Assembly (NCBI RefSeq): GCF_001269385.1 | Contig: NZ_CXOO01000062.1 | Coordinates: forward strand, 1-64,000 | Direction of reading: 5' to 3' | Length of the DNA: 64,000 nucleotides | Origin: Limnohabitans sp. DM1 | GTDB lineage: Bacteria; Pseudomonadota; Gammaproteobacteria; Burkholderiales; Burkholderiaceae_C | Shown here: positions 52,434 through 60,768 of the stretch, piece by piece | How the letters are laid out: every line of letters starts with the position of its first letter | Position numbering within the stretch: the first letter of the stretch is position 1 | Made by a program: the position numbers and the translations under genes | The notes under the pieces: model-generated | Told to the model about the DNA's origin: nothing | Databases searched by the model: none | The model's input: only the letters and a program-made list of their open reading frames with translations

Positions 52434-52901
52434 ATGTCCGAACCTGACCGCATCGACCTCAAAATTCTGGATTTACTGCAACGCAACGGCCGCATGTCAG
52501 TCACCGAGGTGGGTGAACAGGTGGGCCTGTCCACCTCGCCCTGTTCGGAGCGCATCAAGCGGCTCGAACGGCAAGGCCTGATCACCGGTTACCACGCCCG
52601 TGTGGACGCGGTTCAGCTGGGCAAGCCGCTGCTGGTGTTCATTGAGATCACGCTGTCACAAAAATCGCCGCAGGTCTTCGAGACCGTGCGGCGCGAGGTG
52701 GGCCTGATGCCCGACGTGCTCGAATGCCACCTGGTCTCGGGCAGCTTCGATTACCTGGTCAAGGCCCGTTTGCGCGCCATGAATGACTACCGGGAGCTGC
52801 TGGGTGCCATCTTGGACAAGATCCCGGTGCCCGCACAGTCCAACAGCTATGTGGTCATGGAAGAAATCAAGGAAAGCACGGTCCTGCCACTGGACCGCTG
52901 A
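52434..52901 (+). CDS. Lrp/AsnC-family transcriptional regulator
   Basis: The product of 155 residues starts at ATG 52434 (MSEPDRIDLKILDLLQRNGR). The N-terminal helix-turn-helix reads MSVTEVGEQVGLSTSPCSERIKRLERQGLITGY; the C-terminal RAM ligand-binding domain spans residues 65-145 (LLVFIEITLSQ, VLECHLVSGSFDYLVKARLRAM). Divergent orientation to dadA makes it the likely DadR-type activator of D-amino acid catabolism. Confidence 0.9.
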   Translation: MSEPDRIDLKILDLLQRNGRMSVTEVGEQVGLSTSPCSERIKRLERQGLITGYHARVDAVQLGKPLLVFIEITLSQKSPQVFETVRREVGLMPDVLECHLVSGSFDYLVKARLRAMNDYRELLGAILDKIPVPAQSNSYVVMEEIKESTVLPLDR

Positions 52902-52961
52902 GCTCAAGCAAAGACTCGGTTTCAATCGGCACGGCAAGCCCTCTACAGAAGTGCGCTGCGC

Positions 52962-54344
52962 TCAATCGCTCAATTCGAGCACGGTGGTGTGGCCCTGGGC
53001 CATGGGCCAGGTCAAACCCACGATTTTTTCGCCGTGGAAGCTGGCGCCCACGCTGCGCTGCGTGCTGTCGTTCAAGCGCAAGCGACTTGATGCGACCCCT
53101 GCTCCAGGCGGCACGCCGGGCAAGCTGCTTTGCCCATCCAGGCTCATGGTGTCGCGCCCCGGATCGAAATACCCACGGGGCCGCGTGAAGCTGAGCACCG
53201 CCTGCGCTGCCCGGTCGGCGTCATTCGCACGCTCTGGCCGCATGTTCAGCCATTGGCTCGATCTGGGCAATGGGCTGCGGTAAATGTGCGTGGTGGCGTA
53301 ACCGGCCGCCTGGATCACGAACTCATACGCCGTGTCGCCACGCCCCCGAAAAGGCCCCCACTGCCCATCATCTCCCGTGGTTTGGGCGTGGACCGCTGGC
53401 CCCTGGCGCTGGCCGGTGGCCGCGTCGGTGGCAAAAATCTCCATACGAGCGCCGCGCAAAGGCAGGTTGTTGACGAAGTTGCCGCTGCCCGCGTCCATCG
53501 GGTCCAGGCCCAGGCCCACCAATTTGCCGTTCAGCACCACCTCGGTCTGCCGAACCAAACGCGAGCTTGGCGCTTGACCTGTGATGAATCGGTAAGTGGC
53601 TTCAAAGGCGGCTTGGGAGTAAGACGTTTCCCGGTGGTCAATTTTGGGAATGACCACGTTGGTGGCCCCTTTGAGCTCGGGGCCATCAAAACCCACCATG
53701 GTGGGCTTGCCTTTCATGCCCAGCCACAAACCATCGGGCTGGGCAAATTTGTCGTTGTTGTCCGAACGGATGGTCATCCAGCGTGTGGGGCCACAGACCT
53801 CATCGCCTTGGGCATTTTTGGGGGCATTGAGTTGCTTGAGGAACGGACCTGTGCCTGAAAATTCGTTGGCCTCATTCAGGCCAGGAATGGCCTGCACGCC
53901 GTGGTTGGGCGTGCCGCCCAGCACGGCGTGACTGACCACGGCGGCACCGCCACCGTTGCAAATGAAGTTGCGAATCGCATTGCCGCCACGCGAGTTGCCC
54001 ACCAAAACCACTTGGCTTGCCCCGGTTCGGCGCAAGACGGCCTGAACTTCATCCCGCAAAAAGGCCATGTGTTCCTGGGTGGACGATCGCCCGGCTTGCG
54101 CTTTGTTGTCAGCATCCCGCGCCAGAGGGTATGGCACATCAATCGCGTGCAAATGGTCTGTCGGCCAGCCGTTGGAATCGAAACGCCAGACAGTGGTCTG
54201 CCACAGGGCTGCAGAGTCGCCATTGCCGTGCACAAACACGATCGGTGTTCGCTTTGCCTGTGTGCTGGGCGCAAGCCCTGCGCAAGCACTCAGGAGGAGC
54301 AAGGCGGCTGAGACAAGTCCCAATGAGCGACGCTGAAGGTTCAT
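52962..54344 (-). CDS. Secreted lipoprotein alpha/beta hydrolase (esterase/lipase-like)
   Basis: The product of 460 residues starts MNLQRRSLGLVSAALLLLSACAG, a lipoprotein signal with lipobox LSAC. An alpha/beta hydrolase domain fills residues 25-270: TPIVFVHGNGDSAALWQTTV (oxyanion region) and VVLVGNSRGGNAIRNF with the nucleophile Ser in GNSRGG; candidate acid and His residues lie near residues 225-235 (IPKIDHRETSYS). The C-terminal 190 residues form a second, beta-rich domain with QTEVVLNGKLVGLG and GRGDTAYEFVIQAAGY that I do not recognise. Substrate unknown. Confidence 0.8.
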   Translation of the reverse strand: MNLQRRSLGLVSAALLLLSACAGLAPSTQAKRTPIVFVHGNGDSAALWQTTVWRFDSNGWPTDHLHAIDVPYPLARDADNKAQAGRSSTQEHMAFLRDEVQAVLRRTGASQVVLVGNSRGGNAIRNFICNGGGAAVVSHAVLGGTPNHGVQAIPGLNEANEFSGTGPFLKQLNAPKNAQGDEVCGPTRWMTIRSDNNDKFAQPDGLWLGMKGKPTMVGFDGPELKGATNVVIPKIDHRETSYSQAAFEATYRFITGQAPSSRLVRQTEVVLNGKLVGLGLDPMDAGSGNFVNNLPLRGARMEIFATDAATGQRQGPAVHAQTTGDDGQWGPFRGRGDTAYEFVIQAAGYATTHIYRSPLPRSSQWLNMRPERANDADRAAQAVLSFTRPRGYFDPGRDTMSLDGQSSLPGVPPGAGVASSRLRLNDSTQRSVGASFHGEKIVGLTWPMAQGHTTVLELSD

Positions 54345-54416
54345 GGCATTCCAATCGTGTGCTTGGCAAAGCACACATCGTCGTGCAAGCCCGGCCGAAA
54401 GCCTGACTCCTGCGCG

Positions 54417-55223
54417 TCAGTGAGGCTTGTTCGTTGCCCGGCCGAACCAGACCCACATGGCCGCGCCCAAGACGATCATGGGCACGCACAGCCACTGCCC
54501 CATGCTCATGCCCAGGCTCAAAAGCCCCAGATGCGCATCGGGCTCGCGGAAGTACTCGGCCACAAAGCGGAACACGCCATAGCCGAACAAAAAGGCTGCG
54601 GACACCTGACCTTGCGCCCGGGGCTTGCGGGCGTAAAGCCACAGCAGCACGAACAGCAAAATGCCTTCAAGCAGAAATTGATAAATTTGCGAAGGGTGGC
54701 GCGGCAGATCGCCCGCCCCACGAAACAGCATGGCCCAAGGCAAGGAAGGGTCGGCCACACGCCCCCAGAGTTCACCATTGATGAAGTTGCCGACCCGGCC
54801 TGCGGCCAGCCCGGTGGGCACGCAAGGCGCCACAAAGTCCATGACTTGCAAAAATGGCCGCTTGCGTGTCCAGGCGAACCAGACCATGGATGCGATCACG
54901 CCCAGCATGCCCCCGTGAAAGCTCATGCCCCCTTGCCAGATGGCAAAGACCTCCAGCGGGTGCGCTGCGTAGTAGCCGGGTTTGTAAAACAGGCAGTAGC
55001 CGATGCGCCCACCCAGCACCACCCCCAGCACACCGAGGAACAGGATGTCTTCGATGTCCCGCCGCGTCCACTCGGGCAGCCGGGCAAAGGGCATGTGTTG
55101 GAGACGTTGGGTGCCCAGCCAGTAAAAAAGGGCAAACGCGGCCAGATAGGTCAAGCCGTACCAATGAATGGCCAAGGGGCCCAGTTGCAAGGCGACGGGG
55201 TCAATTTGAGGATGGATCAGCAT
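54417..55223 (-). CDS. lgt: Phosphatidylglycerol--prolipoprotein diacylglyceryl transferase
   Basis: The 268-residue inner-membrane enzyme attaches diacylglycerol to the lipobox Cys of prolipoproteins. Seen are LAIHWYGLTYLAAFALFYWLG, GGRIGYCLFYKPGYY, MSFHGGMLGV and the Lgt signature GRVGNFINGELWGRV, plus FLFGYGVFRFVAEYFREPDAHLG. ATG 55223 fits the family start (MLIHPQIDPVALQLGP); a GTG 15 bases upstream is open. Divergent from ilvD. Confidence 0.95.
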   Translation of the reverse strand: MLIHPQIDPVALQLGPLAIHWYGLTYLAAFALFYWLGTQRLQHMPFARLPEWTRRDIEDILFLGVLGVVLGGRIGYCLFYKPGYYAAHPLEVFAIWQGGMSFHGGMLGVIASMVWFAWTRKRPFLQVMDFVAPCVPTGLAAGRVGNFINGELWGRVADPSLPWAMLFRGAGDLPRHPSQIYQFLLEGILLFVLLWLYARKPRAQGQVSAAFLFGYGVFRFVAEYFREPDAHLGLLSLGMSMGQWLCVPMIVLGAAMWVWFGRATNKPH

Positions 55224-55325
55224 GCCCGGATTGTGCACTGGCTAGGGCTCCTCTTGGACACAAAGGCCCGTCAAGCGCCCGTTAGAATGCTGCGACCTTC
55301 TTTTGGCTTCTACAGAGACACCACC

Positions 55326-57026
55326 ATGAGCGACAAAATCATCCCGATCACCCCCATCAACAGCCGCAGCGCCAACATCACCCAGGGCAAATCCCGTGCC
55401 CCGAACCGCTCGATGTACTACGCCATGGGTTACGAAGAGGGCGATTTCGTCAAACCCATGGTGGGTGTGGCCAACGGCCACAGCACCATCACCCCGTGCA
55501 ACAGCGGCCTGCAAAAACTGGCCGACGCGGCCATCCAAGGCATTGAAGAAGCCGGTGGCAACGCCCAGGTGTTTGGCACCCCCACCATTTCGGACGGCAT
55601 GGCCATGGGCACCGAGGGCATGAAGTACTCGCTCGTGTCGCGCGAGGTGATCGCCGATTGCGTGGAAACCTGCGTGCAAGGCCAGTGGATGGACGGCGTG
55701 CTGGTGGTCGGCGGCTGCGACAAGAACATGCCCGGCGGCCTGATGGGCATGCTGCGCGCCAACGTGCCCGCCATTTATGTGTACGGCGGCACCATTTTGC
55801 CGGGCCGCTACCAAGGCAAAGACCTGAACATCGTGAGCGTTTTTGAAGCCGTGGGCGAAAACGCTGCGGGCAAGTTGAGCGACTTTGACCTGAAAGAAAT
55901 CGAAAAACGCGCCATTCCCGGAACGGGTTCTTGCGGCGGCATGTACACCGCCAACACCATGTCCTCGGCTTTCGAGGCGCTGGGCATCTCTTTGCCCTAC
56001 TCCTCCACCATGGCCAACGTGCACGACGAAAAAGTCGAGTCGGCCAAGGAGTCGGCCCGCGTTCTGGTGGAAGCCATCCGCAAAGACATCAAGCCGCGTG
56101 ACATCGTGACCCGCAAGGCTATTGAAAACGCCGTGGCCGTGATCATGGCCACCGGGGGCTCCACCAATGCGGTCCTCCACTTCTTGGCCATCGCGCATTG
56201 CGCAGGCGTGGAGTGGACCATCGACGACTTCGAACGCATCCGCCAGCGCACCCCTGTGCTGTGCGACCTCAAGCCCAGCGGCAAGGCCTTGGCCGTTGAC
56301 TTGCACAAGGCAGGCGGTATTCCTCAGGTCATGAAAATTTTGCTCAACGCGGGCTTGTTGCATGGCGACTGCATCACCATCACCGGCCAGACCATTGCCG
56401 AAGTGCTCAAAGATGTGCCGGACGCGCCACCCGAGCAAAGCGTGATCCACACCATCGAGAACGCCATGTACAAACAAGGCCACTTGGCCATCTTGAAGGG
56501 CAATTTGTCGCCCGAAGGTGCTGTGGCCAAGATCACCGGCCTGAAAAACCCGGTCATCACCGGCCCGGCCCGTGTGTTCGACGACGAGCAATCGGCCCTC
56601 GAAGCCATTTTGGCGGGCAAGATCAAAGCAGGCGATGTGATGGTTTTGCGCTACCTCGGCCCCAAAGGCGGCCCCGGCATGCCCGAAATGCTGGCCCCCA
56701 CGGGCGCGCTGATCGGTGCCGGTCTGGGTGAAAGCGTGGGCCTGATCACCGATGGCCGTTTCTCCGGCGGCACCTGGGGCATGGTGGTGGGCCACGTCGC
56801 CCCAGAAGCCGCAGCAGGCGGCACCATCGCCTTTGTGAACGAGGGCGACAGCATCACCATCGACGCGCACAAGCTGATTCTGGAGCTGAACGTGCCTGAG
56901 GCCGAAATTGCCAAGCGCCGTGAAGGCTGGAAAGCCCCCGAGCCCCGCTACACCCGTGGCGTGCAGGCCAAGTTTGCCTTCAACGCATCGAGCGCCAGCA
57001 AAGGCGCTGTGCTCGACCTGTATTGA
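55326..57026 (+). CDS. ilvD: Dihydroxy-acid dehydratase
   Basis: The Fe-S enzyme of 566 residues is the third step of valine/isoleucine synthesis, completing the pathway begun by ilvBHC elsewhere in this window. Cluster Cys residues are in ANGHSTITPCNSGL, VVGGCDKNMPGGLM and PGTGSCGGMYTANTMSSAFEALG. SAPTGALIGAGLGESVGLITDGRFSGGTWGMVVGHVAPEAA-type C-terminus is intact (as LAPTGALIGAG and ITDGRFSGGTWGMVVGH). The frame is open far upstream of 55326 but that part is antisense to lgt. ATG 55326 begins MSDKIIPITPIN. Confidence 0.96.
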   Translation: MSDKIIPITPINSRSANITQGKSRAPNRSMYYAMGYEEGDFVKPMVGVANGHSTITPCNSGLQKLADAAIQGIEEAGGNAQVFGTPTISDGMAMGTEGMKYSLVSREVIADCVETCVQGQWMDGVLVVGGCDKNMPGGLMGMLRANVPAIYVYGGTILPGRYQGKDLNIVSVFEAVGENAAGKLSDFDLKEIEKRAIPGTGSCGGMYTANTMSSAFEALGISLPYSSTMANVHDEKVESAKESARVLVEAIRKDIKPRDIVTRKAIENAVAVIMATGGSTNAVLHFLAIAHCAGVEWTIDDFERIRQRTPVLCDLKPSGKALAVDLHKAGGIPQVMKILLNAGLLHGDCITITGQTIAEVLKDVPDAPPEQSVIHTIENAMYKQGHLAILKGNLSPEGAVAKITGLKNPVITGPARVFDDEQSALEAILAGKIKAGDVMVLRYLGPKGGPGMPEMLAPTGALIGAGLGESVGLITDGRFSGGTWGMVVGHVAPEAAAGGTIAFVNEGDSITIDAHKLILELNVPEAEIAKRREGWKAPEPRYTRGVQAKFAFNASSASKGAVLDLY

Positions 57027-57039
57027 TGCGTTCTTGACG

Positions 57040-57077
57040 CCCACAAAAAAGCCGCTTGACAGCGGCTTTTTTGTGGG
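57040..57077. terminator. Bidirectional terminator after ilvD
   Basis: A perfect 17-bp stem CCCACAAAAAAGCCGCT / AGCGGCTTTTTTGTGGG with loop TGAC, T6/A6 tracts inside the stem, between convergent ilvD and the GlcG/HbpS gene. Confidence 0.93.
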
Positions 57078-57131
57078 TCAATGGCGCAAGGTAAAACCAT
57101 CAGGACAGCACAAGACTGCCCAAACAGACCC

Positions 57132-57539
57132 TCACAGACCGATGGCGGCAATACCGGCTTTGGCGATCTGGGCGTCTTCGTTCGACTTGACACCACTCAC
57201 GCCAACAGCCCCCAGGCAGGCACCGTCCTTCATGATCGGCACGCCACCTTCGAGCATCCCTTCCACAGCGGGCGCCGACAAGAAAGAGTAACGGCCGCCG
57301 TTGATGACGTCTTCATACACCTTGGTCTCGCGCTGACCCAAAGCTGCCGTGTGAGCCTTGGCCGGGGCAATGTGCGACGAAATAGGAGGCGCACCATTGA
57401 GGCGCTGGAAATGCAGCAGATGGCCGCCAGCGTCGACAATGGCAATGCTGACGTTCCAGTTGTTTTTCTGGGCTTCGGCTTGAGCAGCTGCGGCAATGGC
57501 TTGCACGTCAGAGAGTTCGAGGACAGATTGTGTTTTCAT
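57132..57539 (-). CDS. GlcG/HbpS-family (DUF336) heme-binding-like protein
   Basis: The product of 135 residues starts at ATG 57539 (MKTQSVLELSDVQAIAAAAQAEAQK). Family blocks are NVSIAIVDAGGHLLHFQRLNGAPP, AKAHTAALGQRETKVYED and GGVPIMKDGACLGAVGVSGVKSNEDAQIAKAGIAAI. Members bind heme or cofactors or accompany glycolate and diol metabolism. No signal peptide. Single-gene unit, divergent from the BI-1 gene. Role not determined. Confidence 0.87.
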   Translation of the reverse strand: MKTQSVLELSDVQAIAAAAQAEAQKNNWNVSIAIVDAGGHLLHFQRLNGAPPISSHIAPAKAHTAALGQRETKVYEDVINGGRYSFLSAPAVEGMLEGGVPIMKDGACLGAVGVSGVKSNEDAQIAKAGIAAIGL

Positions 57540-57653
57540 GGTGTCAAAGAGATGCAAAAAATAAAAGGGCAAGCATACACGCCCATGCGAACCGGTATTT
57601 CACACTTGAAAGCAAAACTGATTCACCCGGATAACCCCATGTCCGTGCGGACA

Positions 57654-57683
57654 TTGCCCCAGCTGCAAGGGCGACCCTACAAT
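57654..57683 (+). promoter_or_regulatory. Probable promoter of the BI-1 family gene
   Basis: TTGCCC (57654-57659) and TACAAT (57678-57683) are 18 bases apart, about 40 bases upstream of the start codon, with CAGGAGAG as ribosome binding site. Confidence 0.55.
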
Positions 57684-57724
57684 GTAATGGCCCTGAAATC
57701 AGGGTTTGAACAGGAGAGACTTAT

Positions 57725-58420
57725 ATGAGCGACCTTCGCACACTGAACACTACAGACTGGGGCCATGGCACCGATCTGGCGACACGCAACCGCGTGCTGC
57801 GCAACACCTATTGGCTGCTGGCCCTGAGCCTGCTGCCCACCGTTTTGGGCGCCTGGCTGGGCGTGACCACCGGCATCACCCGCTCACTGTCTGGCGGCGT
57901 TGGCCTGATCGTTTTCTTGGCCGGTGCCTTCGGCTTCATGTTTGCCATCGAGAAAACCAAAAACTCGGCTGCGGGCGTGCCCGTGCTGCTGGCCTTCACC
58001 TTCTTCATGGGCCTGATGCTCTCGCGCATGATCGCCATGGTGCTGGGCTTCAAGAACGGCTCAGACCTGATCATGACCGCCTTCGCGGGCACGGCAGGCG
58101 TTTTCTTTGTCATGGCCAGCCTGGCCAGCACCATCAAGCGTGACATTTCAGGCATGGGCAAATGGCTGTTTGTGGGGGCCTTGGCCATCATGATCGGCGG
58201 CATCATCAACGTGTTCATCGGCTCCACCGTGGGCATGATGGTGATCTCGGTCATGGCCATCGGTATCTTCAGCGCCTACATGCTGTATGACCTGAAACAG
58301 ATCATCGACGGCGGCGAAACCAACTACATCAGCGCCACACTGGCCCTGTATCTGGACATCTTCAACGTGTTCCAGAGCCTGCTTGCCTTGCTGGGCATCA
58401 TGGGCGGCGAACGCGACTGA
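57725..58420 (+). CDS. Bax inhibitor-1 / YccA family membrane protein
   Basis: The 231-residue protein has seven hydrophobic helices: LRNTYWLLALSLLPTVLGAWLG, LIVFLAGAFGFMFAIEKTKN, VPVLLAFTFFMGLMLSRMIAMVLGF and others, ending with LKQIIDGGETNYISATLALYLDIFNVFQSLLALLG, the BI-1 signature. E. coli YccA modulates the FtsH protease; others act as pH-sensitive calcium leak channels. Ribosome binding site CAGGAGAG is strong. Monocistronic, with its own terminator. Confidence 0.92.
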   Translation: MSDLRTLNTTDWGHGTDLATRNRVLRNTYWLLALSLLPTVLGAWLGVTTGITRSLSGGVGLIVFLAGAFGFMFAIEKTKNSAAGVPVLLAFTFFMGLMLSRMIAMVLGFKNGSDLIMTAFAGTAGVFFVMASLASTIKRDISGMGKWLFVGALAIMIGGIINVFIGSTVGMMVISVMAIGIFSAYMLYDLKQIIDGGETNYISATLALYLDIFNVFQSLLALLGIMGGERD

Positions 58421-58451
58421 CCTGCATGCAAATTGGGTAATACCACCAAAC

Positions 58452-58478
58452 AAAAAGGCTCCTTCGGGAGCCTTTTTT
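58452..58478. terminator. Bidirectional terminator between the BI-1 gene and rlmD
   Basis: Stem AAAAAGGCTCC / GGAGCCTTTTT with the stable UUCG tetraloop, T6 after the stem; it serves both convergent units. Confidence 0.93.
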
Positions 58479-58496
58479 CATGTTGTGCGCTGCTAC

Positions 58497-59924
58497 TCAG
58501 GCCAGCTCAAACACCGCCATGCTTTCCACATGCGCCGTGTGGGCGAACATGTTGATCACACCTGCAGCCACGCAGCGGTAACCGGCGCGGTGCACCAGCA
58601 AACCTGCATCACGGGCCAGGGTGGCAGGGTTGCAGCTCACGTAAACGATGCGTTGGGGCGGGGTCCAGTCCTGGCGCAACTCGTGGTTTTCATGCAGCTC
58701 GGCCAGGGCTTTGGCCAGGGCAAACGCCCCTTCACGCGGTGGATCGACCAGCCATTTGTCGGCCATGCCATCAGCCACCAGCATGGCCGGGGTCATCTCG
58801 AACAGGTTGCGGGCCACAAAAGTGGTGCGGGCCAGCGAGCCAAGCCCTGCGCGCAGGGCCTGGTTGTGCTTCAGATTCTGGCGCGAGCGGGCCACCAGGG
58901 CTTCAGCGCCTTCGATGCCCAGCACCTCGCCCGCCTGGGTGGCAATGGGCAGCGTGAAGTTGCCCAAGCCGCAGAACCAGTCGATCACGCGGTCGGTCTT
59001 TTGAGCGCCCAACAGGCGCAGGGCACGCGAGACCATCACGCGGTTGATGTAAGGATTGACCTGGGTAAAGTCAGTCGGCTTGAACGGCATGTGCACGCCA
59101 AAGTCGGGCAGGCTGTAGGCCAGCTGCGCACCGCCCTCGTCAAGCAGATGCACCGTGTCTGGCCCTTTGGGCTGCAGCCACCACTGCACGCCATGCTCGG
59201 CGGCAAAGGCGCGCAGCAGCTGTTTGTCGCTGTCTGACAGCGGCTCCAAGTGACGCAGCACCAGGGCGGTGACAGAGTCGCCGCAGGCCAACTCGATCTG
59301 GGGCAGTGTTTCGCGGGCCTCCATTTGGGCAATCAAGGCGCGCAAGGGCATGAGCATGGCGCTGACATGCGGCGGCAGGATCGGGCAGACTTTCATGTCG
59401 GCGATGTAGCGACTCTTGCGTTCGTGAAAGCCAATGAGCACTTCGCCTTTTTTGAGCACGTAGCGCACCGACATGCGGGCACGGTAACGGTAACCCCAAG
59501 TCGGCCCTTCGATGGGCCGGAGCATGGTTTCGGGTTTGACTTTGCCCAAGTGCCAGAGGTTGTCTTCCAGCACGCGCTGTTTGACGGCTACTTGGGCTGA
59601 CGCTTCCAGGTGCTGCATCTTGCAACCCCCACAGGCGCCTTTGTGCAGGCCGAAGTTGGGGCAGCCGGGGCGCACGCGCTGGGACGATTCTTGGTGGATG
59701 TCGGTGACGACGCCCTGCTCCCAGTTGTTTTTCTTGCGGTGCACATTGACCGAGACGGTCTCAAAGGGCAAGGCGCCTTCGATGAACACCACTTTGCCGT
59801 CAGGGCGGCGGGCGATGCCTTGGGCATCCATGTCCAGGGCGCCCACGCGCAGCCAACCTTCGGGCAAATCGTCGCTGCTGGGGCTTTCGCTGGGGGGAAT
59901 AGAAAGATCTTGTTGTTCGCTCAT
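58497..59924 (-). CDS. rlmD: 23S rRNA (uracil-C5)-methyltransferase RlmD
   Basis: The enzyme of 475 residues methylates U1939 of 23S rRNA. A TRAM-like RNA-binding domain (residues about 20-90) is followed by the Fe-S Cys set in CPNFGLHKGACGGCKMQHLE. The SAM domain has DWFCGLGNFTLPIATQAGEVLGIE, KWLVDPPREGAFAL and the catalytic Cys in VYVSCNPATLARD. Last gene of the surE operon, 41 bases after the exonuclease. Confidence 0.93.
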   Translation of the reverse strand: MSEQQDLSIPPSESPSSDDLPEGWLRVGALDMDAQGIARRPDGKVVFIEGALPFETVSVNVHRKKNNWEQGVVTDIHQESSQRVRPGCPNFGLHKGACGGCKMQHLEASAQVAVKQRVLEDNLWHLGKVKPETMLRPIEGPTWGYRYRARMSVRYVLKKGEVLIGFHERKSRYIADMKVCPILPPHVSAMLMPLRALIAQMEARETLPQIELACGDSVTALVLRHLEPLSDSDKQLLRAFAAEHGVQWWLQPKGPDTVHLLDEGGAQLAYSLPDFGVHMPFKPTDFTQVNPYINRVMVSRALRLLGAQKTDRVIDWFCGLGNFTLPIATQAGEVLGIEGAEALVARSRQNLKHNQALRAGLGSLARTTFVARNLFEMTPAMLVADGMADKWLVDPPREGAFALAKALAELHENHELRQDWTPPQRIVYVSCNPATLARDAGLLVHRAGYRCVAAGVINMFAHTAHVESMAVFELA

Positions 59925-59965
59925 GCCCCGATTGTCTCAGGACACAAGGCCGATCTTTCGGGGCA

Positions 59966-60754
59966 TCAGGCCCAGGCTTGCAGATATTCCTGCCAATGGG
60001 GCTCTTGCGCACTGGCCAAAGCGGCCACATTGTTTTTGACGAAATCGATTTCCTGCGCGTATTCGCCCTCGGTCAGGCCGCCGCGCATTTTCTGAAAACG
60101 GCAATACAGCAAGTAGGTGTTCATGACATCGGTTTCGCAATAGCGGCGAATGTCTTCGGTCTGCCCCGCCAGATACTGCGCATAGACTTGCGAGCCGTCC
60201 ATGCCCAGCTTGCCCGGAAAGCCGCACAGCTTGGCCAGTGCATCCATGGGCGCGTTGTTTTTGGGGGTGTATTTGGCCAGCAAGTCCATCAGGTCCAGGT
60301 GGCGCATGTGGTAGCGCGAGATGTAGTTGTTCCACTTGTACTCGCGGTCATCGTCGCCCATGTCCCAATACTTGTCAGCCACCACACCGTGCTGCAGGCC
60401 CCGGTAGTGCAGCACGGGCAGGTCAAAACCGCTGCCATTCCAGCTCACCAGCTGGGGTGAATGCTTGTCGATGGCATTGAAAAACGTCTGGATGATGCGG
60501 CCTTCGCTGTGGCCGTCGCGGTCCACAAACGAGTGCACACGCAAGCCGTCGGCGTTGCGAAACACACAGCTGATCACGAGGGTGCGTTGCAGATAAAGCG
60601 GCATGAAGTCGCTTTGCCCCTTGGCGGCACGTTCCGCCTGCCATTGGGCATGAAGTTGGGCGTCGGTCAGTTCTGGCGCAGCACCGTTCAAACGCCGCCA
60701 ACCGGCCATGTCGGGCACGGTCTCGATGTCAAAAACCAGGACGGGCCAGGGCAT
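59966..60754 (-). CDS. 3'-5' exonuclease, DNA polymerase B-like (PF10108 type)
   Basis: The product of 262 residues is an RNase H-fold exonuclease: motif I VLVFDIETVPDMAGW (DxE), motif II LVSWNGSGFDLPVLHYRGL (Asp), and motif III DIRRYCETDVMNTYLLYCRF (YxxxD). RHLDLMDLLAKY and LCGFPGKLGMDGSQV are family-specific. Cellular role unknown; similar proteins occur in many proteobacteria. It lies 14 bases after nlpD in the surE operon. Confidence 0.88.
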   Translation of the reverse strand: MPWPVLVFDIETVPDMAGWRRLNGAAPELTDAQLHAQWQAERAAKGQSDFMPLYLQRTLVISCVFRNADGLRVHSFVDRDGHSEGRIIQTFFNAIDKHSPQLVSWNGSGFDLPVLHYRGLQHGVVADKYWDMGDDDREYKWNNYISRYHMRHLDLMDLLAKYTPKNNAPMDALAKLCGFPGKLGMDGSQVYAQYLAGQTEDIRRYCETDVMNTYLLYCRFQKMRGGLTEGEYAQEIDFVKNNVAALASAQEPHWQEYLQAWA

Positions 60755-60768
60755 GCGCGCCTTGCGCC

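Noticed and set aside
54357..55325. A 323-codon open extension upstream of ilvD in the same frame.
   Set aside because: It is the complement of lgt, shows no family likeness, and ilvD has its canonical start MSDKIIPITPIN at 55326.
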